From the NCBI GenBank assembly GCA_021292165.1, contig CM037877.1, positions 106,639,858 through 106,703,857 on the forward strand: DNA of 64,000 nt, read 5' to 3'. Positions within the stretch are counted from its first letter, which is position 1. The number at the start of each line of letters is the position of its first letter. Shown here piece by piece: positions 43,000 to 55,788 of this stretch. Origin of the DNA: Shinisaurus crocodilurus. Lineage: Eukaryota > Chordata > Lepidosauria > Squamata > Shinisauridae. A program made the translations under genes and the position numbers. The notes beneath the pieces were generated by a model. The model ran no database searches. It was not told the origin of the DNA and worked only from the letters and a program-made list of their open reading frames with translations.

Positions 43000-44280
43000 G
43001 AGACCCATGAAGCTCAAATGAGCCAGATTTCCCTGTTTCGGTACCTCCCTAAGATTCCATTGAGCCATTTCCTGAGTATAAGCAATAGAAACGCCCTCTC
43101 CAGCCACAGAATCGATTGCCCCCATCCCCAATTATAATGGGAGAATGTTCTGACTCACACTTAATACAGGGCTGCAATTGCAGCCGTATCATATATTTCA
43201 TGTCAATTTGCTGCAGCATGAACCACTTCAATCAATTTGCTTTCCCCTAAGCCATTTTAGAAATCAATCGTTACATTCAATCCCAAAAATCACCTCCAAG
43301 GTATTTAGATGGTACTGTGTTCCTGCTGAATGAGATGCCACTGCAATGTGCTTCCTACTCACTTGGAAATATGATTTATGTATATCCCATAAAAAGGTTG
43401 TCCTCTCAGAATGAATTTTAGGAAATGCTGTCCGTGTTTTCCCCTTGTAAGTAAATAGCTAGTTGGAGCTCAAGGAAAAGGATTGATTCTCCGAGTCAGG
43501 GAGGGGGAGCAGTAGTTTGTGTGTTGAGAACATAAAACATCACCGGGGCTATCAAAGATTGTCACATCAAGTAGTCTCTTACCTCAGTGAGACGATAAAA
43601 GTGTTTGTATTTGGAGGACTCGGTTTAACATTAGTCCCACTACAAGGAATGGTTGAAGGATCTCAAATTGCCCTCCTCTTCCAACCAGAATTAGTGTGAA
43701 GGCAGGAACCCCTGGGCAGAAGTAAGAAAATCAGGCACAAATTGCCAGGGTTCTCTCTTTTCTGTGTATCCACAGGGTCAACACACAAACAAGTTGGTAG
43801 ACTCAGAAGTAAAATTTGGCATAATATGCTTTTTGTTACTTTAAAGTAAGTTTCTAGCTTTCATGATTCTGGGACTTACATCTGAGTAGACAAGTCTAGG
43901 ATTGCTCTGTTAGCCTGTATAAGTTGCATACAAACCCAAGTGCCTACTTCATGGTACCATTCACAGGGAAGTGTGACATATGGTATTTTCCCTAAATGGA
44001 AATTATCTCCATGGGGGGGGGGGGGCGGAAATATGCACACCATCATGGGTGAAAAATGGTACAAATGCCTATTTCCTGCAATTGCACGTTGTTGTTGTTG
44101 GAAATCACAGGCTGATTACACATACTTCTAGGTTTCTGGTTCAGTCATAAATCCATTTTGCAACTGTCCCATATGTGACGCCAGGTGCTCTGACTTGACA
44201 CTGCCTGGGAGGTGCAAAATGGCTTCCTACTGTGAAATGAATAGTGTTGGTACAATAATATTCTAAGGGTTAGCCTTGTG
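43000..44280. other. No gene seen
   Basis: Nothing recognisable except a G-run near 44015 and a GTTGTTGTTG run near 44089. Confidence 0.4.
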
Positions 44281-44281
44281 G

Positions 44282-44395
44282 AAAACCCAACAACGAATGG
44301 TCTTGTAGCACCTTACAGACCAACAAATGTACTGTAGCATCAGGTTTCCTGGACTAAATCCCTCTTCATCAGATTTTATACATAATGTATGTCAA
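44282..44395. mobile_element. Possible Penelope-like fragment
   Basis: GGTCTTGTAGCACCTTACAG, GACCAACAAATGTACTG and CTGGACTAAATCCCTCTTCATCAG recall a widespread reptile repeat usually classed with Penelope-like elements. Assignment from memory of the pattern; tentative. Confidence 0.4.
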
Positions 44396-44969
44396 TCTTT
44401 TAGGTGAGAGTCCCTGAAGGAACTGGAACAAATGAGGTATTGTAGTGCTTTGCTATGGGCTCATGTGCTGGTAGCTGGATGCATGTAAATATCAGTCGAT
44501 TTCCATTATAAAGTAGTGTTTATATGTCTACTGCACAGCTGGAGTATGGAGTGCATCCTGAAAGATTCCCCCCCCCCGGTTTGATTGCCAGTAGAGCTGG
44601 GCCAAACCATCCAGCCCAGCTTTTTCCATCCATTTGGGGTGGGCAGGGGTGAGACAAGAACTCCCCTCCCCCAAAGATTGATTCAATCTTCATGAGAAGG
44701 GCAGTGTTCTTAAGGCCTTTCAAATAAAAGAAGAGGTTCCAAGGGCTCCCCCCATTTTGAAGCAGTATACAAATACTGTAAATAAATAAATAGACGAGCC
44801 ACCCCTACCCCTATGCAGCAGCCCACTTAAGAGAATGCCCCATGGGAATGATGATGTATAGCACATTCTGTCGAGGAAGTGAATGCTGCTGGGCGGCAGA
44901 GCTGGCTTGGCTGTTTTACAAGTTTTTTGGAAACTTGTAACAAATCTTCTTTTGTAAACAAAAAAAAAG

Positions 44970-45258
44970 CAGGGCCGGCCCTACCATTAGGCAGAGTGAG
45001 GCAGCTGCGTCCAGTGGCAGATGCTCAGGGACAGGAAGTGGCTGTGAGCTGTTGGAGGACAAAGCAGTGTGTGCCATGTGGCTTACCCTGTTTCCCCCAA
45101 ACCTAGCCTGCTGTCTCCAGGTGTTGTGGAGGATGCTGTTCCATTGCCAATGTTGAGGTAATATTTAGCTGCCAGTCCAGTTGGCTTCTTCATGTGGAAT
45201 TCGAGAGGTGCCATTTTGTCTTTCACTTCAGGCAGCAAAATGTCTTAGGCCAGCCCTG
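44970..45258. mobile_element. hAT-like MITE (CAGGGTTGGCCCTACC family)
   Basis: Starts CAGGGCCGGCCCTACCATT, ends GGCCAGCCCTG; sister of 8407-8648. Flanking octamers AAAAAAAG and AAAGAAGG are both A-rich, compatible with a diverged duplication. Confidence 0.65.
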
Positions 45259-45689
45259 AAAGAAGGAAATAAAAACTCCTCAGCGCCTTGCATTTTATTT
45301 GAAATTAAGGTCACACACACACATACAACTGTGAAAGACCTTTAGAATTCCCCACCCTCACCCAAGATCAATGACCCGCCCTACTTCTTCAGGGGGACAA
45401 ATGGCCGGACAAAAGTGAGCATGGGGTTTTCAGCCTGACTTAAATTGCTGGTGCTGGAGAGAGGCTTTAAAAATATGGAACTGGTTTGACACTACTGCTT
45501 TTAGCTCAATTGGTTTCTCTTCTCTGTTCATAAAATCTAAGACATTGCCTGGTCAATAAAAAGTAATTACCTTTTTTTATGGTTGCTTTCTTAGTTTTCC
45601 AGCTTTTAATTTTCTATCCACTTTGGATATGAGCATAAGAATTTTAGAGTCCTTCTCTGTTCAATTTTAAGATTTTAAGAGTGGCAATC

Positions 45690-46400
45690 AGATGGAGCGC
45701 TTGTGTTGGAAATACAGAAATATGCATGCAGAGTGTAGCAATTCTGTCGCCATCTTGACCGTTAAAATAACTATCTCAAGCCAAATCTGCTTCAGTTCAA
45801 AAGATTATGGTTTCCAGCTTGGGTGGCCACTTGCACATGAGGAAATGCAACACAAAAGACAGGCACAGATTTCCACAAAACGTGCATGTGCTGATTTATA
45901 TGCACAGATCAAAATTTAGACAGAATTGCTGTAACTTAAATAGAAACACATAATACATGTCACCCTACGGAGAAAGACTATGATGACCAGATGGCCTGAG
46001 AGCCTGCTCGGTCTGCTGTCCAGGTGCTAACTGTTGATGGGCAACTTCAGAGCTCTTGCTCATGATAGTTTTATTAAAGTTGGGCCTCTTTGTCACTGTG
46101 CAAATAACAAGAAAGATTTCCTGCCTTTAAAAATTGGCTTGTCATCTTCAGATACAGCCATGAGCCCAGGAAGAGTGAAGTTCCTCTACATAGTTCCTGT
46201 TTTGAGGAGAGCATTACCTCATTAACTTCTGACTGAGGAAAGTGCAACCACAAAGAATTTAGCAACATGCCTTTCCAGAACCAATTATGTCTTGCACTGG
46301 TACCTAACAGACCTGATAGATAGATAGATAGATAGATAGATGATAGATAGATTGACTTAAGGAATGAAAGTTGAGGATATGAAACAATATTGAGAGAGAA
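45690..46400. repeat. Old interspersed repeat, copy a
   Basis: Similar in order to 56880-57560: CAGTCATGCTTGATG-type details differ, but ATAGAAA-ACATAATACAT, CCTGCTCGGTCTGCTGTCC-AGGTGCTAACTG, TATGTCTTGCACTGGTACCTAACAG and TATGAAACAATATTGAGAGA recur. 46070-46270 also resembles 47290-47470. Family unknown. A GATA run sits at 46316-46350. Confidence 0.5.
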
Positions 46401-47089
46401 GGATTTAACAGCTGATAAAAGTTGGCTGTAACACTGAGCACCATTTTAGTGGAATGGTGAGAGATAAATTACAGTTAAAAATGATGGCGGTTCAGTACGC
46501 ATGAAGCTGGACATCGTCGCGCCACTCATCTCCTGCTCGATTTAGGTTTGCATTTGCGATCACTGCTTGCTTTGTGCAAAGGGGAGATTTGTTCAAAGCG
46601 AGCAGTGATCAAACAGGAGCTTTGCGCAAATCTCCCAAAATTTGTGCAAATCTCCCAAAATTTGTGCAAATTTCCATAGACTAAAGCAGGACTGATTAAG
46701 TCTAATGAGGAAATTTGCTCAAATTAGGAAATTTGTGCCAATTGAACTTGGAATCGGGAACAAGGTGAATGAGACCATGTGTTCAAGGATATGCAAACAT
46801 TTTCAGTGGACATGTACTTGCGGTCACATTCAGGGCTTTGAACAGGGCATGCTCTCATGTTTTGTGAGCAAAAATGAAATTCCCATACATCCACGCAAGC
46901 TAGCCCAACCACCAATTCATGTGCTGGCCATGCATTTAGACACCATTGGAAAACAACATGCACCCACGAAGCTCCTCCATACAAAAGGGGATTCTGATTC
47001 TCTCAGGAACTGTCCTTCACATGGAGGACCTCTATATGCCCATGTTGGTACATGGACAGGGACCCTTCTCACAGTTGCTAAATGTTTAG

Positions 47090-47470
47090 CCAGAAGATGA
47101 GTCAAGGAACTAGCCCAGATGGTCCTATAGCCTCCTCATGCATACTTTTAACAAGTGATAGGATTCTTCTAAATGAACCCTACGTTGGTGGGTCATATAG
47201 AAAAAAAGCCAATCTCTTAGGTACAGCCAACACAATAGCTTTATTAAAGTTTGTTGGCATCTTGGCTAAAGAGAAAGATGGAACATATGTGAGTTACTCT
47301 TCAATGACCCCTTTCCTGTCTTTAAAAATTGGTTTGCCTTCTTTTAACACAGCAAGCCGCAAGCCTGTAAAGAGCCAAGTCCTGATGCACAGTTCCTGTT
47401 CGGAGGAGAGCTCTACCTCATTAACTTCTGACTGAGAGAAGGTGACCACAAGGAATTAAGCAACATGCAT
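47090..47470. repeat. Old interspersed repeat, copy b
   Basis: CCTGTCTTTAAAAATTGG, GTTCCTGTTCGGAGGAGAGC, CTACCTCATTAACTTCTGAC and AGCAACATGC match 46110-46270 in order. A CACTTATTG-like A/T-rich end follows. Confidence 0.5.
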
Positions 47471-47559
47471 TTCTCTCATGTCAAAGGAGCCATCAAAAGC
47501 TAAATCACTGCAGGGCGGCCCACTTATTTGCTAAGCTCCCAACTGCACAAGGATCACAA

Positions 47560-48030
47560 ATGCCCCATAAATTGGGCTCCAAAACTGTTGACTCAGAAAT
47601 CCCTTCTGCCATTTAAATTTTTTAATCTACTCCTTTCACCTGCTGCTGTGTGAATAAGGATTCGTTCACTCCTTCGTCATTTCCATTCCCATAGCTGCAT
47701 TGATAAAAGAATATCATTATTACTTGCGCTTACGCTGAGCCGTACCTGGCATTTAAAGTAAATTGCCACAAGCTCATAAACAACAGAAGACAGGAGGGGG
47801 TAGAGAGATTGAATTTGGCACTAAATTTAAATTTCAAAACAGCTTTACAGGGGATGCTCACTGAGATGCAATATCTCATTAGCCCAACTGTCAGGTGGGT
47901 TGGAGTATATCTCGATAAAGTGCAGATTGATTTAGCAAAACATATGAAGTGCAGGACTTCTTCTTCTTCCTAAGCTGTTGGGATTCAGGTTATTTTTTCA
48001 GGTAGCAATTCTGGTCACCTGCTGAAGCCA
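47560..48030. other. Repeat-free stretch, candidate non-coding conserved DNA
   Basis: Complex sequence with no repeat, coding frame or low complexity. Listed only because such a gap in a repeat-dense window could mark selection; conservation cannot be judged from one sequence. Confidence 0.2.
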
Positions 48031-48579
48031 GGTCCATCTCTAACTGGAGAAACAGGAGCATCTTTCCACTGCAGTGTGTTTGTTTGTGGACAAAATCACT
48101 CAGATTTCTCTTGACTGGAGCTTCTGCAAAGCTTTAGGCTTCTGAGGTTGTGGACTAGTTTCATCCACTGTCACCGGCTGGTGAGCAGAATGTGATTAGC
48201 AACAGGAAGGCAATCAGCCATGAGTTAGGGCTGAGCTGACACTTATTCCTGATTTGTGCAATTGTCCTATTGCAGGCTAATGTTGCTCATGCCTCATTTT
48301 GGGAGGACTGGTTACTGGACAGATTCAAATCTGAGTGGCTTTTCAGGAACATGAATGATTTCTTAGACCGTACAAATCAAGCCTTCTGTCCAGGCTTGGC
48401 ACTGAGGCTGCACTTGCAGCATTGGTCCATGCTCTCCAGAGCTGCCCCCTGGGCAGCTTGATGGACCTTTATGTGGCTGTTGATATGGCCAAGCAGGTAT
48501 TGGCATACAGGTGACATAATTGTGAGATCTTGCTAGGGTTATTATGGGACCACTCATTCCTGGCTGGGATGTCCTAAAG

Positions 48580-48973
48580 TGGGGATGTGGAACCTCCAGC
48601 CCACAAGCCAAATTTGGCCAACCAGGTTGGCTGATCCAGAAGCTACAGCCCCTCAGAAGAGAGAGGAGGTGGAAGAGCAACTGGGACACAGCTCAGTCAC
48701 TTTGTTCTTCCATCACCTTTCATGCAGGGAAGGTGAGGGAGGAGCAAGGTTGGTGCCTCAGTGGGCTTTGCTCTGCCCAGGCTTTGCCTATCTGGGGAAA
48801 GCTTGGGCAGAGCAAAGCAGGTTCCCCAATTGAGACACTGGTTGGAAGGGCTCCAGAGGGCAGGCTCCACCCCTGACATCATGAACAGGGCCCCACCCAC
48901 TGTCATCATCTGGCTCATGGGGGGGAAGCAACGGCAATCCAGCTCCCAGACCCAAATGGATTCCTCACCCCTG
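48580..48973. mobile_element. hAT element with 8-bp duplication
   Basis: 394 bp. TCCTAAAG at 48572-48579 and 48974-48981 is a perfect 8-bp duplication. Ends TGGGGATGTGGAACC and GGATTCCTCACCCCTG are inverted. Same family as 52406-52941. No transposase frame. Confidence 0.8.
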
Positions 48974-49064
48974 TCCTAAAGTGTGGTGATAGGAATCTGC
49001 TGCTGTTCATCTCCTCATAACCTTCACTGTGGTACTCTTCAGGGATCCATACATTTTCTATTAA

Positions 49065-49160
49065 TTTCTTTGTTACATTTATATCCCACCTTTCCTCTAA
49101 GGAGCCCAAGGCGGTGTACATATAATACTCCTCCTCTCCATTTTATCCTCACGTGAGCAG
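49065..49160 (-). mobile_element. Sauria-type SINE, 3' fragment
   Basis: Minus-strand 3' half only: TTATATCCCACCTTTCCTC, AGGAGCCCAAGGCGG, CTCCATTTTATCCTCAC. Confidence 0.7.
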
Positions 49161-49758
49161 TGCAGGTCGGATGATTAAGCAAACCTGCTCACCTCACTTC
49201 AGTGGACCTCACACGGATGTGGAGGCTGCTCCCTTAGTGATCTAGAAAGCTGCAAGGCATTACTTTGCTCAGCGGAATCGTTGACCCTGTGCCTTTAGGG
49301 ACCCTTCCGTACTGAAGCTAATAGGCTCGTCATTATTTTCTCAACTTTCGACTAATCTTAAATATTTCAGCCTCCCAATCAGGTTCAATCGCTTGGCATC
49401 AGCAGTCAAAAGAATCTCAGGAGAAAGGTCTGGAACGGGTCTCTTCCTGAGAGATTGGGGAGCCATTAACAGTCCGAGTAGAAAGCAAAGGAGCAATGAT
49501 CTGGCTTAGATAAAGGGCAGCTCCAGGTGTTCAATGTGAATGCTTTTTCTTTCTTTTAAAAAAAGTGACACACTTTGTTTGACTTCCTATGATACCAGAC
49601 TATGATAATTCAACTAGAGCCGAGGTGAAATTTCTCAGAAACCATTTTTCTGAGAATACTCTGAGGCTTTTCTTTTTCTCACCATCCTAGAAAATTGAGG
49701 CCACTTTGCAGAATGTTCTCGGATGATTCACCACCATTTTTCTGTGGGTGATGGCCTC

Positions 49759-49761
<3 letters not shown>

Positions 49762-49834
<73 letters not shown>
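49762..49834. repeat. Compound (TC)n(AC)n microsatellite
   Basis: About 40 bases of TC followed by about 32 of CA, directly beside another copy of the interspersed repeat (49836-50096). Confidence 0.95.
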
Positions 49835-49835
<1 letters not shown>

Positions 49836-49837
<2 letters not shown>

Positions 49838-50096
49838 GCCCTAGTCATGCCTCACTAGGTATGAGGGATTCTGGGGGAGGCAAAATGGTGGCCAGGCTAC
49901 CAACACAGCCACTGCGGCAGCTGCTTTCAATGGCAGCAACAGACAAAAAGCTTAGAGAAAAAGAAAGAGGCTGCATTCATTGCTGTCACTGTTAAGGGTC
50001 TCCCACCAGAGAAATTTCGTAAAATTTCCCCCCACCCCAACTCCTCTTCCCCAAAATAGGGTGGAGAATTCTGGGAGGCCATATGCACACAGCTCT
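49836..50096 (+). repeat. Interspersed repeat beside microsatellite
   Basis: GGCAAAATGGTGGCCAGGC, TTAGAGAAAAAGAAAGAGG, GGTGGAGAATTCTGGGAGG and GCACACAGCTCTA correspond to 7221-7492. Confidence 0.55.
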
Positions 50097-50523
50097 AAAG
50101 GGACTCTCTTCCTCTGCATATGGACATTCCACTTCACTTCAATGGCTGCTAACCATGATCACTAAATGGAACCCTCTTAATCAGAAGCAGCACACTTCTG
50201 AGCATCAGATGCTGGGAACACACTTGTCTTCATGTGTTCCTTGCGAGCTTCCTAAAAGCATCTGTCGGGCTGCTGCAAGGAACAGAACGTTGGTCCAGAT
50301 GAGGGACTGGGAAGGAACCTCCAGCTGGTGGGCCAGATGCAGACTTCAGACTCTTCCTAGGCCTCACCCGTGCTCTCTGAACCACACCCCAAGTCCTCAG
50401 GCCCTGCCCCATCACCAGTCCTACAAAACTGATGGAGGGAACTTTGCACGAGATGAGGAAAAGAGAATGTCTGGAAACAAATGCCACCCCCATCCCATTA
50501 CGTACTGAACAAAGGTAACAGTT

Positions 50524-50778
50524 TTATTTATTTATTTATTTTATCGATTTGTTGCATTTATATCCTGCCTTTCCTCCAAGGAGCTCAAGGCAGCATACAT
50601 GATCCTCCTCCTCTCCGTTTTATCCTCATAACAACCCTGCGTGGTAGGTTAGGCTAAGAGTCAGTGACAGTGACTGGCCCAAAGTCACCCAATGAGCTTC
50701 ATGGCTGAATGGGGACTGGAACCCAGGTCTCCCAAGGCCCAGTCCAACACTCTAACCACTACACAATCCATAGCTCCA
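50524..50778 (-). mobile_element. tRNA-derived SINE (Sauria type)
   Basis: Minus-strand copy from the TTATTTATT tail through CAAAGTCACCCAATGAGC to the head CACTCTAACCACTACAC. Near full length. Confidence 0.85.
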
Positions 50779-51098
50779 CTCATTTTGGGCTCTGGCCACA
50801 CCCACTGCTGGAATGTAGACCCAGATAAGTTCTGATTCAGATTATTTGTGTATAGCTCTAAACTGAACAGGAATAGATTCAGCCACCACCATTTTAGAGA
50901 CCCTTTATAGGCATTTGTTTGTGTAGAATGAACATGCATGGGGGCGCAGCAGCAAATGTTCATTGTATGTACAGAGAACCTCTAGGAACACAGCTGTATG
51001 TGGGTAGGGTTCTGTCTCTGCCTTTGCAATGTATGTTCCACATCATGTGCTCTCTTTACATATGGTTGTACAGGGCAATCTGCATGCACACTCCTTTT

Positions 51099-51267
51099 CA
51101 TAGATCACAGAGTTGGAAGGAGCCTACAAGGCTATCGAGTCCAACCCCCTGCTCAATGCAGGAAACTAGAGGAGGGGTCTCCCATCCAAGTAATAACCAG
51201 GCCTGCCTGACCCTGCTTAGCTTTCCACGCTCAGACAAGCTGAGCCAGCGTGAGCCACAGGCCTGTA
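51099..51267 (-). mobile_element. 5S rRNA-headed SINE with CR1-like tail
   Basis: Most complete copy. Minus strand: CTCAGCTTGTCTGAGCGTGG, then AAAGCTAAGCAGGGTCAGGC, ATTACTTGGATGGGAGACCC and the CR1-like GGGTTGGACTCGATAGCC end. A 4-base duplication (CAGG/CCTG) sits inside the 5S part. Confidence 0.88.
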
Positions 51268-52405
51268 TGTGTTACACTATATGTGTTATACTAAACACAT
51301 ATACCTAGGTGGAACCCACTGCTGTGATGCTGCTCCCCCCCCCCAAAAAAAAATCATTCCATATGAACGAATGCCTGGAAAGGACTTTTACGGGCAGCTC
51401 ACAGATGACTGCATGGCAGGAAAACAAATGAATTTTAATGAGGCCATGTTTATTAGGAACTGAACTAAACTGAAACATAGAAGCTATTTTAAAGTCCAAT
51501 AATTAGAACTCTAATGCAGGGGTGGTTTTAACATTGCATTTTAATCCTGTTCATTTAAATATCATGAATAATAGTCTGTGTTCAGGAATCGCCGGACATT
51601 CAAATGATGGAACTCAGTTGATTCGGGTTTATGATGGAAGAAATGTATTACATCTATTTCTACAGGCATCTTCCTCCTAATCACCATCATCCTGTTTTAG
51701 AATCCAAGACGTGGCCCTCAACACCAATAGAAACAGCCATGCCATTGCCTTCACTCCAGACTTACCTAATCAGAGCCCTTTAGGGTATGGATCTGTACTA
51801 CTACAGTTAGCAGCAAGGTATAGTGAGCCCCAAAGGTGTGGTTGAGGGCAGAGGTCAGGAAGGACACACCTGGGTTACCATGGTGGCCAGTGGACAATTC
51901 TAGATCCTTCCAGACTTGGCAATCCCATGAGAGTGAGCTGGGCCCCACAGAGCATGCACAGTTTGCCGTGCTTTATTTGAGGGCTGAGAGGAAGAAGCTG
52001 TCAGCATTGGAGCCAACTGGAGTTAGGAGGCTAAGGACCCAGGTGCTGCTGAATCCCCTTCCCCCTGTCTTGAGGTCACCCGGGGATCCTGATGAGTAGA
52101 TGTCATTGGAGATGGACACCTGCCTGCCACCCTTTTGCCACCCCACCCTTGACAAATGCTAATACAAATAACAATAATCAGGGTGGAAAGTTTTAATGGA
52201 TTTAATCCATAGATCAATCAATTACCACTCCAGTCCTGTGCAGGCCGACTTGGGAACAAGTCCCAGTGAGACTTATTAGTGAGTAAACAGACATGCATAC
52301 TTGGGAGTGTGCTGTAGAGTGCCAGTATGCAGCTTTAATAGAGGAGGGCAAATTCTTATTGGCACACCGGTGAATCAATGGGGAACAATGGTATATTCTT
52401 TAAGG

Positions 52406-52941
52406 CAGGGGTGGGGAACCTCAGGCCCAGGAGCCAAATCCAGCCCTCCAGACTTGCCCACACAGCCCCACCCTCTTCACCAAACCGCCAATCACTTCGC
52501 GGTCACTTGGCTCTTGTGCAGTTTTCCCCCCATTTCATTTCATTTATTTATTTATTTATTATATTTATACCCCACCTTTCTTCCTGTAAGGAACCCAAGG
52601 CAGCCTACATAATCCTCCTCCTCCTCCTCTCCATTTTATCCTCACAACAACCCTGTGAGGTAGGTTAGGCTGAGAGTCAGTGACTGGCCCAAAGTCACCC
52701 AGTGAGTTTCATGGCCGAGTGGGGACTAGAACCCGGATCTCGTTCTGAAAGGTTGCAATGCCTCTGCTGAGGCTCAGTTACTGGCAGGAAAAGCTTTCAG
52801 CTACTATAGGCTGAGGGTGGTGGTTGTATTTTGGGCCCCACCCCTTTTGCCTTCAGCCCCGCCCACCAAAGGAATGCAGCTCCCAAGAGCTTCTCCGAAA
52901 CTGAATTCAGCCCTCAGGCTGAAAGAGGTTCTCCATCACCG
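52406..52941. mobile_element. hAT element carrying a nested SINE
   Basis: Ends CAGGGGTGGGGAACC and GGTTCTCCATCACCG, flanked by CTTTAAGG at 52398-52405 and 52942-52949, a perfect 8-bp duplication. A Sauria-type SINE lies inside at about 52538-52745 on the minus strand, so the SINE is younger than the hAT insertion. Confidence 0.85.
52538..52745 (-). mobile_element. tRNA-derived SINE nested in hAT element
   Basis: From TTATTTATTATATTTATACC through CAGCCTACATAATCC and CAGTGAGTTTCATGG to CTAGAACCCGGATCTCG. The 5' tRNA-like head is truncated past the B box. Confidence 0.8.
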
Positions 52942-53189
52942 CTTTAAGGCTGTTTGGGTTCTGGGGTGACAATGCAATAGCGAATAAAAAAGAAAATATG
53001 AAGGACAGCTGTTCCATCTAACAAGGTGTGTGATGGCTCTCAGTTATTAGTTTAGTAATAAGGTATCTTACACATCTGTACAGGCATCTGTATAGGTGGT
53101 ATGTTAAATGTAATCATATAATTGATGAATTGATTAAAAAGAGGATAATGAATCAACTACAAATTCTTATTTAGTTGATATCAAGTTGA

Positions 53190-53216
53190 TGATGATGATG
53201 ATGATGATGATGATGT
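53190..53216. repeat. (GAT)n microsatellite
   Basis: About nine GAT units. Confidence 0.9.
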
Positions 53217-54147
53217 AATAATATGATGTATGATGAATCAGTCTATTTCCAGTCTGCGTCACTTTCATGTGTGTCAGTTTTTGTACCCATTGTTCCATGC
53301 TGCTCCATTTCTGCATTCACCTGTTTGTTTGTTTTTAACTCTCCCATGCATTCAAATATGTATTTTAATGCATGTTTAAATGTCATTTTCTCTCAAAATA
53401 TGCATTTATGTATGTAAATTTAAACTGCAAAGAAGTGCATCATGACATTCAGATAAGTGAGGGCAAGTTCAAGTGGTACAGATCAGGTCATTTCATACAG
53501 GAATTCACAATGGTGGCATCACTCAAGCATCCCTAGGTAACAATAGTTCACAGACTGGCAACTGAGCTAGCAGACAGGCCACTGTGACTCTCTAGCCTGT
53601 TGTGCAACGTAATCTGTTTTCAGTGCAGTTCAGCACAAGTTCTATTATCGCTGGAGGCTAACATATTACCTTTGTTTGTTTACTATCCCAAAGGTTTAGC
53701 TTTGCCACTTTTGCTCTGGTTTACTGCTTTTGTGCAACTGCAGTAACACATGGAAAAACCTTGTGTTTCTCATGATCCGCCAAATTAATGTGCTGAACAC
53801 ATCCTGCAAGTATTCACCCAACACAATATTATTGCCTGGAATGTCAACCACTTATTTCATTCATCAGATGCTTCTGACCTTGCTCTTAAATAACTTACCA
53901 TAGAGGAGTCCATAAAGGTTGAGAGGCTAATTGGACTACTAGGCATGTTTGAGCTTTGATGAGCGTAGAAAGGAGGAGCTCCCACACCAGGCATGCACCA
54001 GGTGAAGACTGAGCAATAGGAACAGATAATGGTGAAATTACAGGCCAGGTTAAAAAGAACTTCATAATGAATACTGTGAAACAGCCAACATGCATTTCTT
54101 GAACAGTAGCCTCTCACAGTAGAGGCAGATTTCAAAAGCAGTTTATT

Positions 54148-54535
54148 AGAGAGCCAGTGTAGCGTAGTGGTGAGAGTGTTGGACTGGGACTCAGGAGATC
54201 TGGGCTCTAGTCCCTGCTTGGCCATGAAGCTCAATAGGTGACTTTGGGCCAGTCACTGAACTGTCAGGGCTGGTTTACACAACCCAGGAGGCAAGTGGGG
54301 GAGGGGAGGCACCATGGGGCCATCCATGGGGCGTGCCAGGCCGCCGTTCACATGACACGGGAACCGCAGGGGACGGCTGCTCCCCCGCGGGTCCCGTGTC
54401 GTGTGAACCGGACCTCATTCTAACTTACCTCACAGCAGGGTTGTTGTGAGGATAAAATGAACAGGAGGATGACTATGTAAGCTGCCTTGGGTTCCTTGTA
54501 AGAGAAAAAAAAGCAAGATATAAATGGAAGGAATA
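54148..54535 (+). mobile_element. Sauria-type SINE interrupted by a MITE
   Basis: Head GAGAGCCAGTGTAGCGTAGTGG and GACTTTGGGCCAGTCACTGA, then about 150 bp of GC-rich foreign DNA, then CTTACCTCACAGCAGGGTTG and the SINE 3' end. The body is otherwise intact. Confidence 0.8.
54265..54416. mobile_element. GC-rich MITE nested in SINE
   Basis: Ends AGGGCTGGTTTACACAAC and GTGTGAACCGGACCT are inverted copies. The interior is a GC-rich hairpin (GACACGGGAACCGC paired with GCGGGTCCCGTGTC). Family unknown. Confidence 0.65.
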
Positions 54536-54621
54536 CATTTTTAAAAAATTAAAAAATTATCTGGCACAGGGCTCCGCAGTTCACAGAAGAGAAGTCAAAT
54601 CCCTCTGGGCATATTCTAGGG

Positions 54622-54766
54622 CAGGTGTGGGCAACCTGGTGCCTTCCAGGTGTTTTGGAGCACAACTCCAACTGGTCCAAGCATTGGTCATGTTGTCTGG
54701 GACTGATGGGAATTGTAGTTCAAAGCATCTGGAGGGCACCAGGTTGGGGAAGGCTGCTCTAGAGAA
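54622..54766. mobile_element. hAT-like MITE
   Basis: 145 bp, CAGGTGTGGGCAACC ... GGTTGGGGAAGGCTG. Flanks TTCTAGGG and CTCTAGAG match at 6 of 8 positions, a decayed duplication. Confidence 0.75.
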
Positions 54767-55467
54767 TTGCAGTGGCATCTGTGGGGAGTGCCCTTAGTAG
54801 TGGGAGAAGAAAGAGGGATGCCTGATCAGGGTTTAGGCAGGGTTCTAGAGGAGCCCGGACTACTCACTCATCATATACTATTCCAATTAGCCTATCCACC
54901 TATATGAGACTCCTCTATGGTAAGTTTATTTTTCATCATCTGGAGGGCCTGTTTTAGGGTTTGGGTGCACTTCAAAGAGCTCTTTGGGTCTCAGCCATGA
55001 TCAGAAGATGCACACCAGGCAAAAATTTGAACTTTTGAATGTTGCCTTGAAATTTGGGTGCAAGAAGGAAAGGGATGCCAGGGAGGGGGGGTGATTTTGT
55101 GAGAGACAGATAAATTTTTCACAGACTTTGGCAAATGGCTTTTCCACCAGTGGTAGCGGTGGTGGCCATTTCAGTTTCCTTTTTTACTTTATTTTTGCTG
55201 CTGCCTCCTTCCTGTGGGCATAAACTGCTGCCTGCCACCACCACCCGTGTTTATTTTATTCGAGGGGCATTCTGGAGCTGAGAAAGGCAGCTCCACTGCT
55301 GCCATTGCCAGAGGTGGCAGCAAAAATAAAGTAAAGAAAAAGAAACTGCCACCAATGTCCACCCATACCCACTGCCAAATCTTTCACACACAAAAATGTC
55401 ACTGTCTCCCAAATAAAAAAATTCCCCTCTTGTCTCTCCTGTCATGCCTCCCCACCCCAGGACACTT

Positions 55468-55716
55468 GAGAGCCAGTGTGGCATAGTGGTTAGAGTGTTG
55501 GACTGGGACTCAGGAGTCGAGAGATCTGGGTTCTAGTCCCCGCTCAGCCATGAAACTCACTGGGTGACTTTGGGCCAGTCACTGACTCTCAGCCTAACCT
55601 ACCTCACAGGGTTGTTGTGAGGATAAAATGGAGAGGAGGAGGAGGATTATGTAAGCCGCCTTGGGTTCCTTGCAGGAAAAAAGGCGGGGTATAAATATAA
55701 TAAATAAATAAATATT
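55468..55716 (+). mobile_element. tRNA-derived SINE (Sauria type), full length
   Basis: Best reference copy here: GAGAGCCAGTGTGGCATAGTGG, B box GGTTCTAGTCCCC, CCTACCTCACAGGGTTGTTG, AGCCGCCTTGGGTTCCTTGC and an ATAAATA tail. A small AGTCGAG duplication lies in the head. Confidence 0.9.
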
Positions 55717-55788
55717 TCCTAGCTGATGAGAGTCAAGCTTCAGTAGCTGAGCTATGGTCCCTCCATATTAGTATCTATGGCATGGGTG

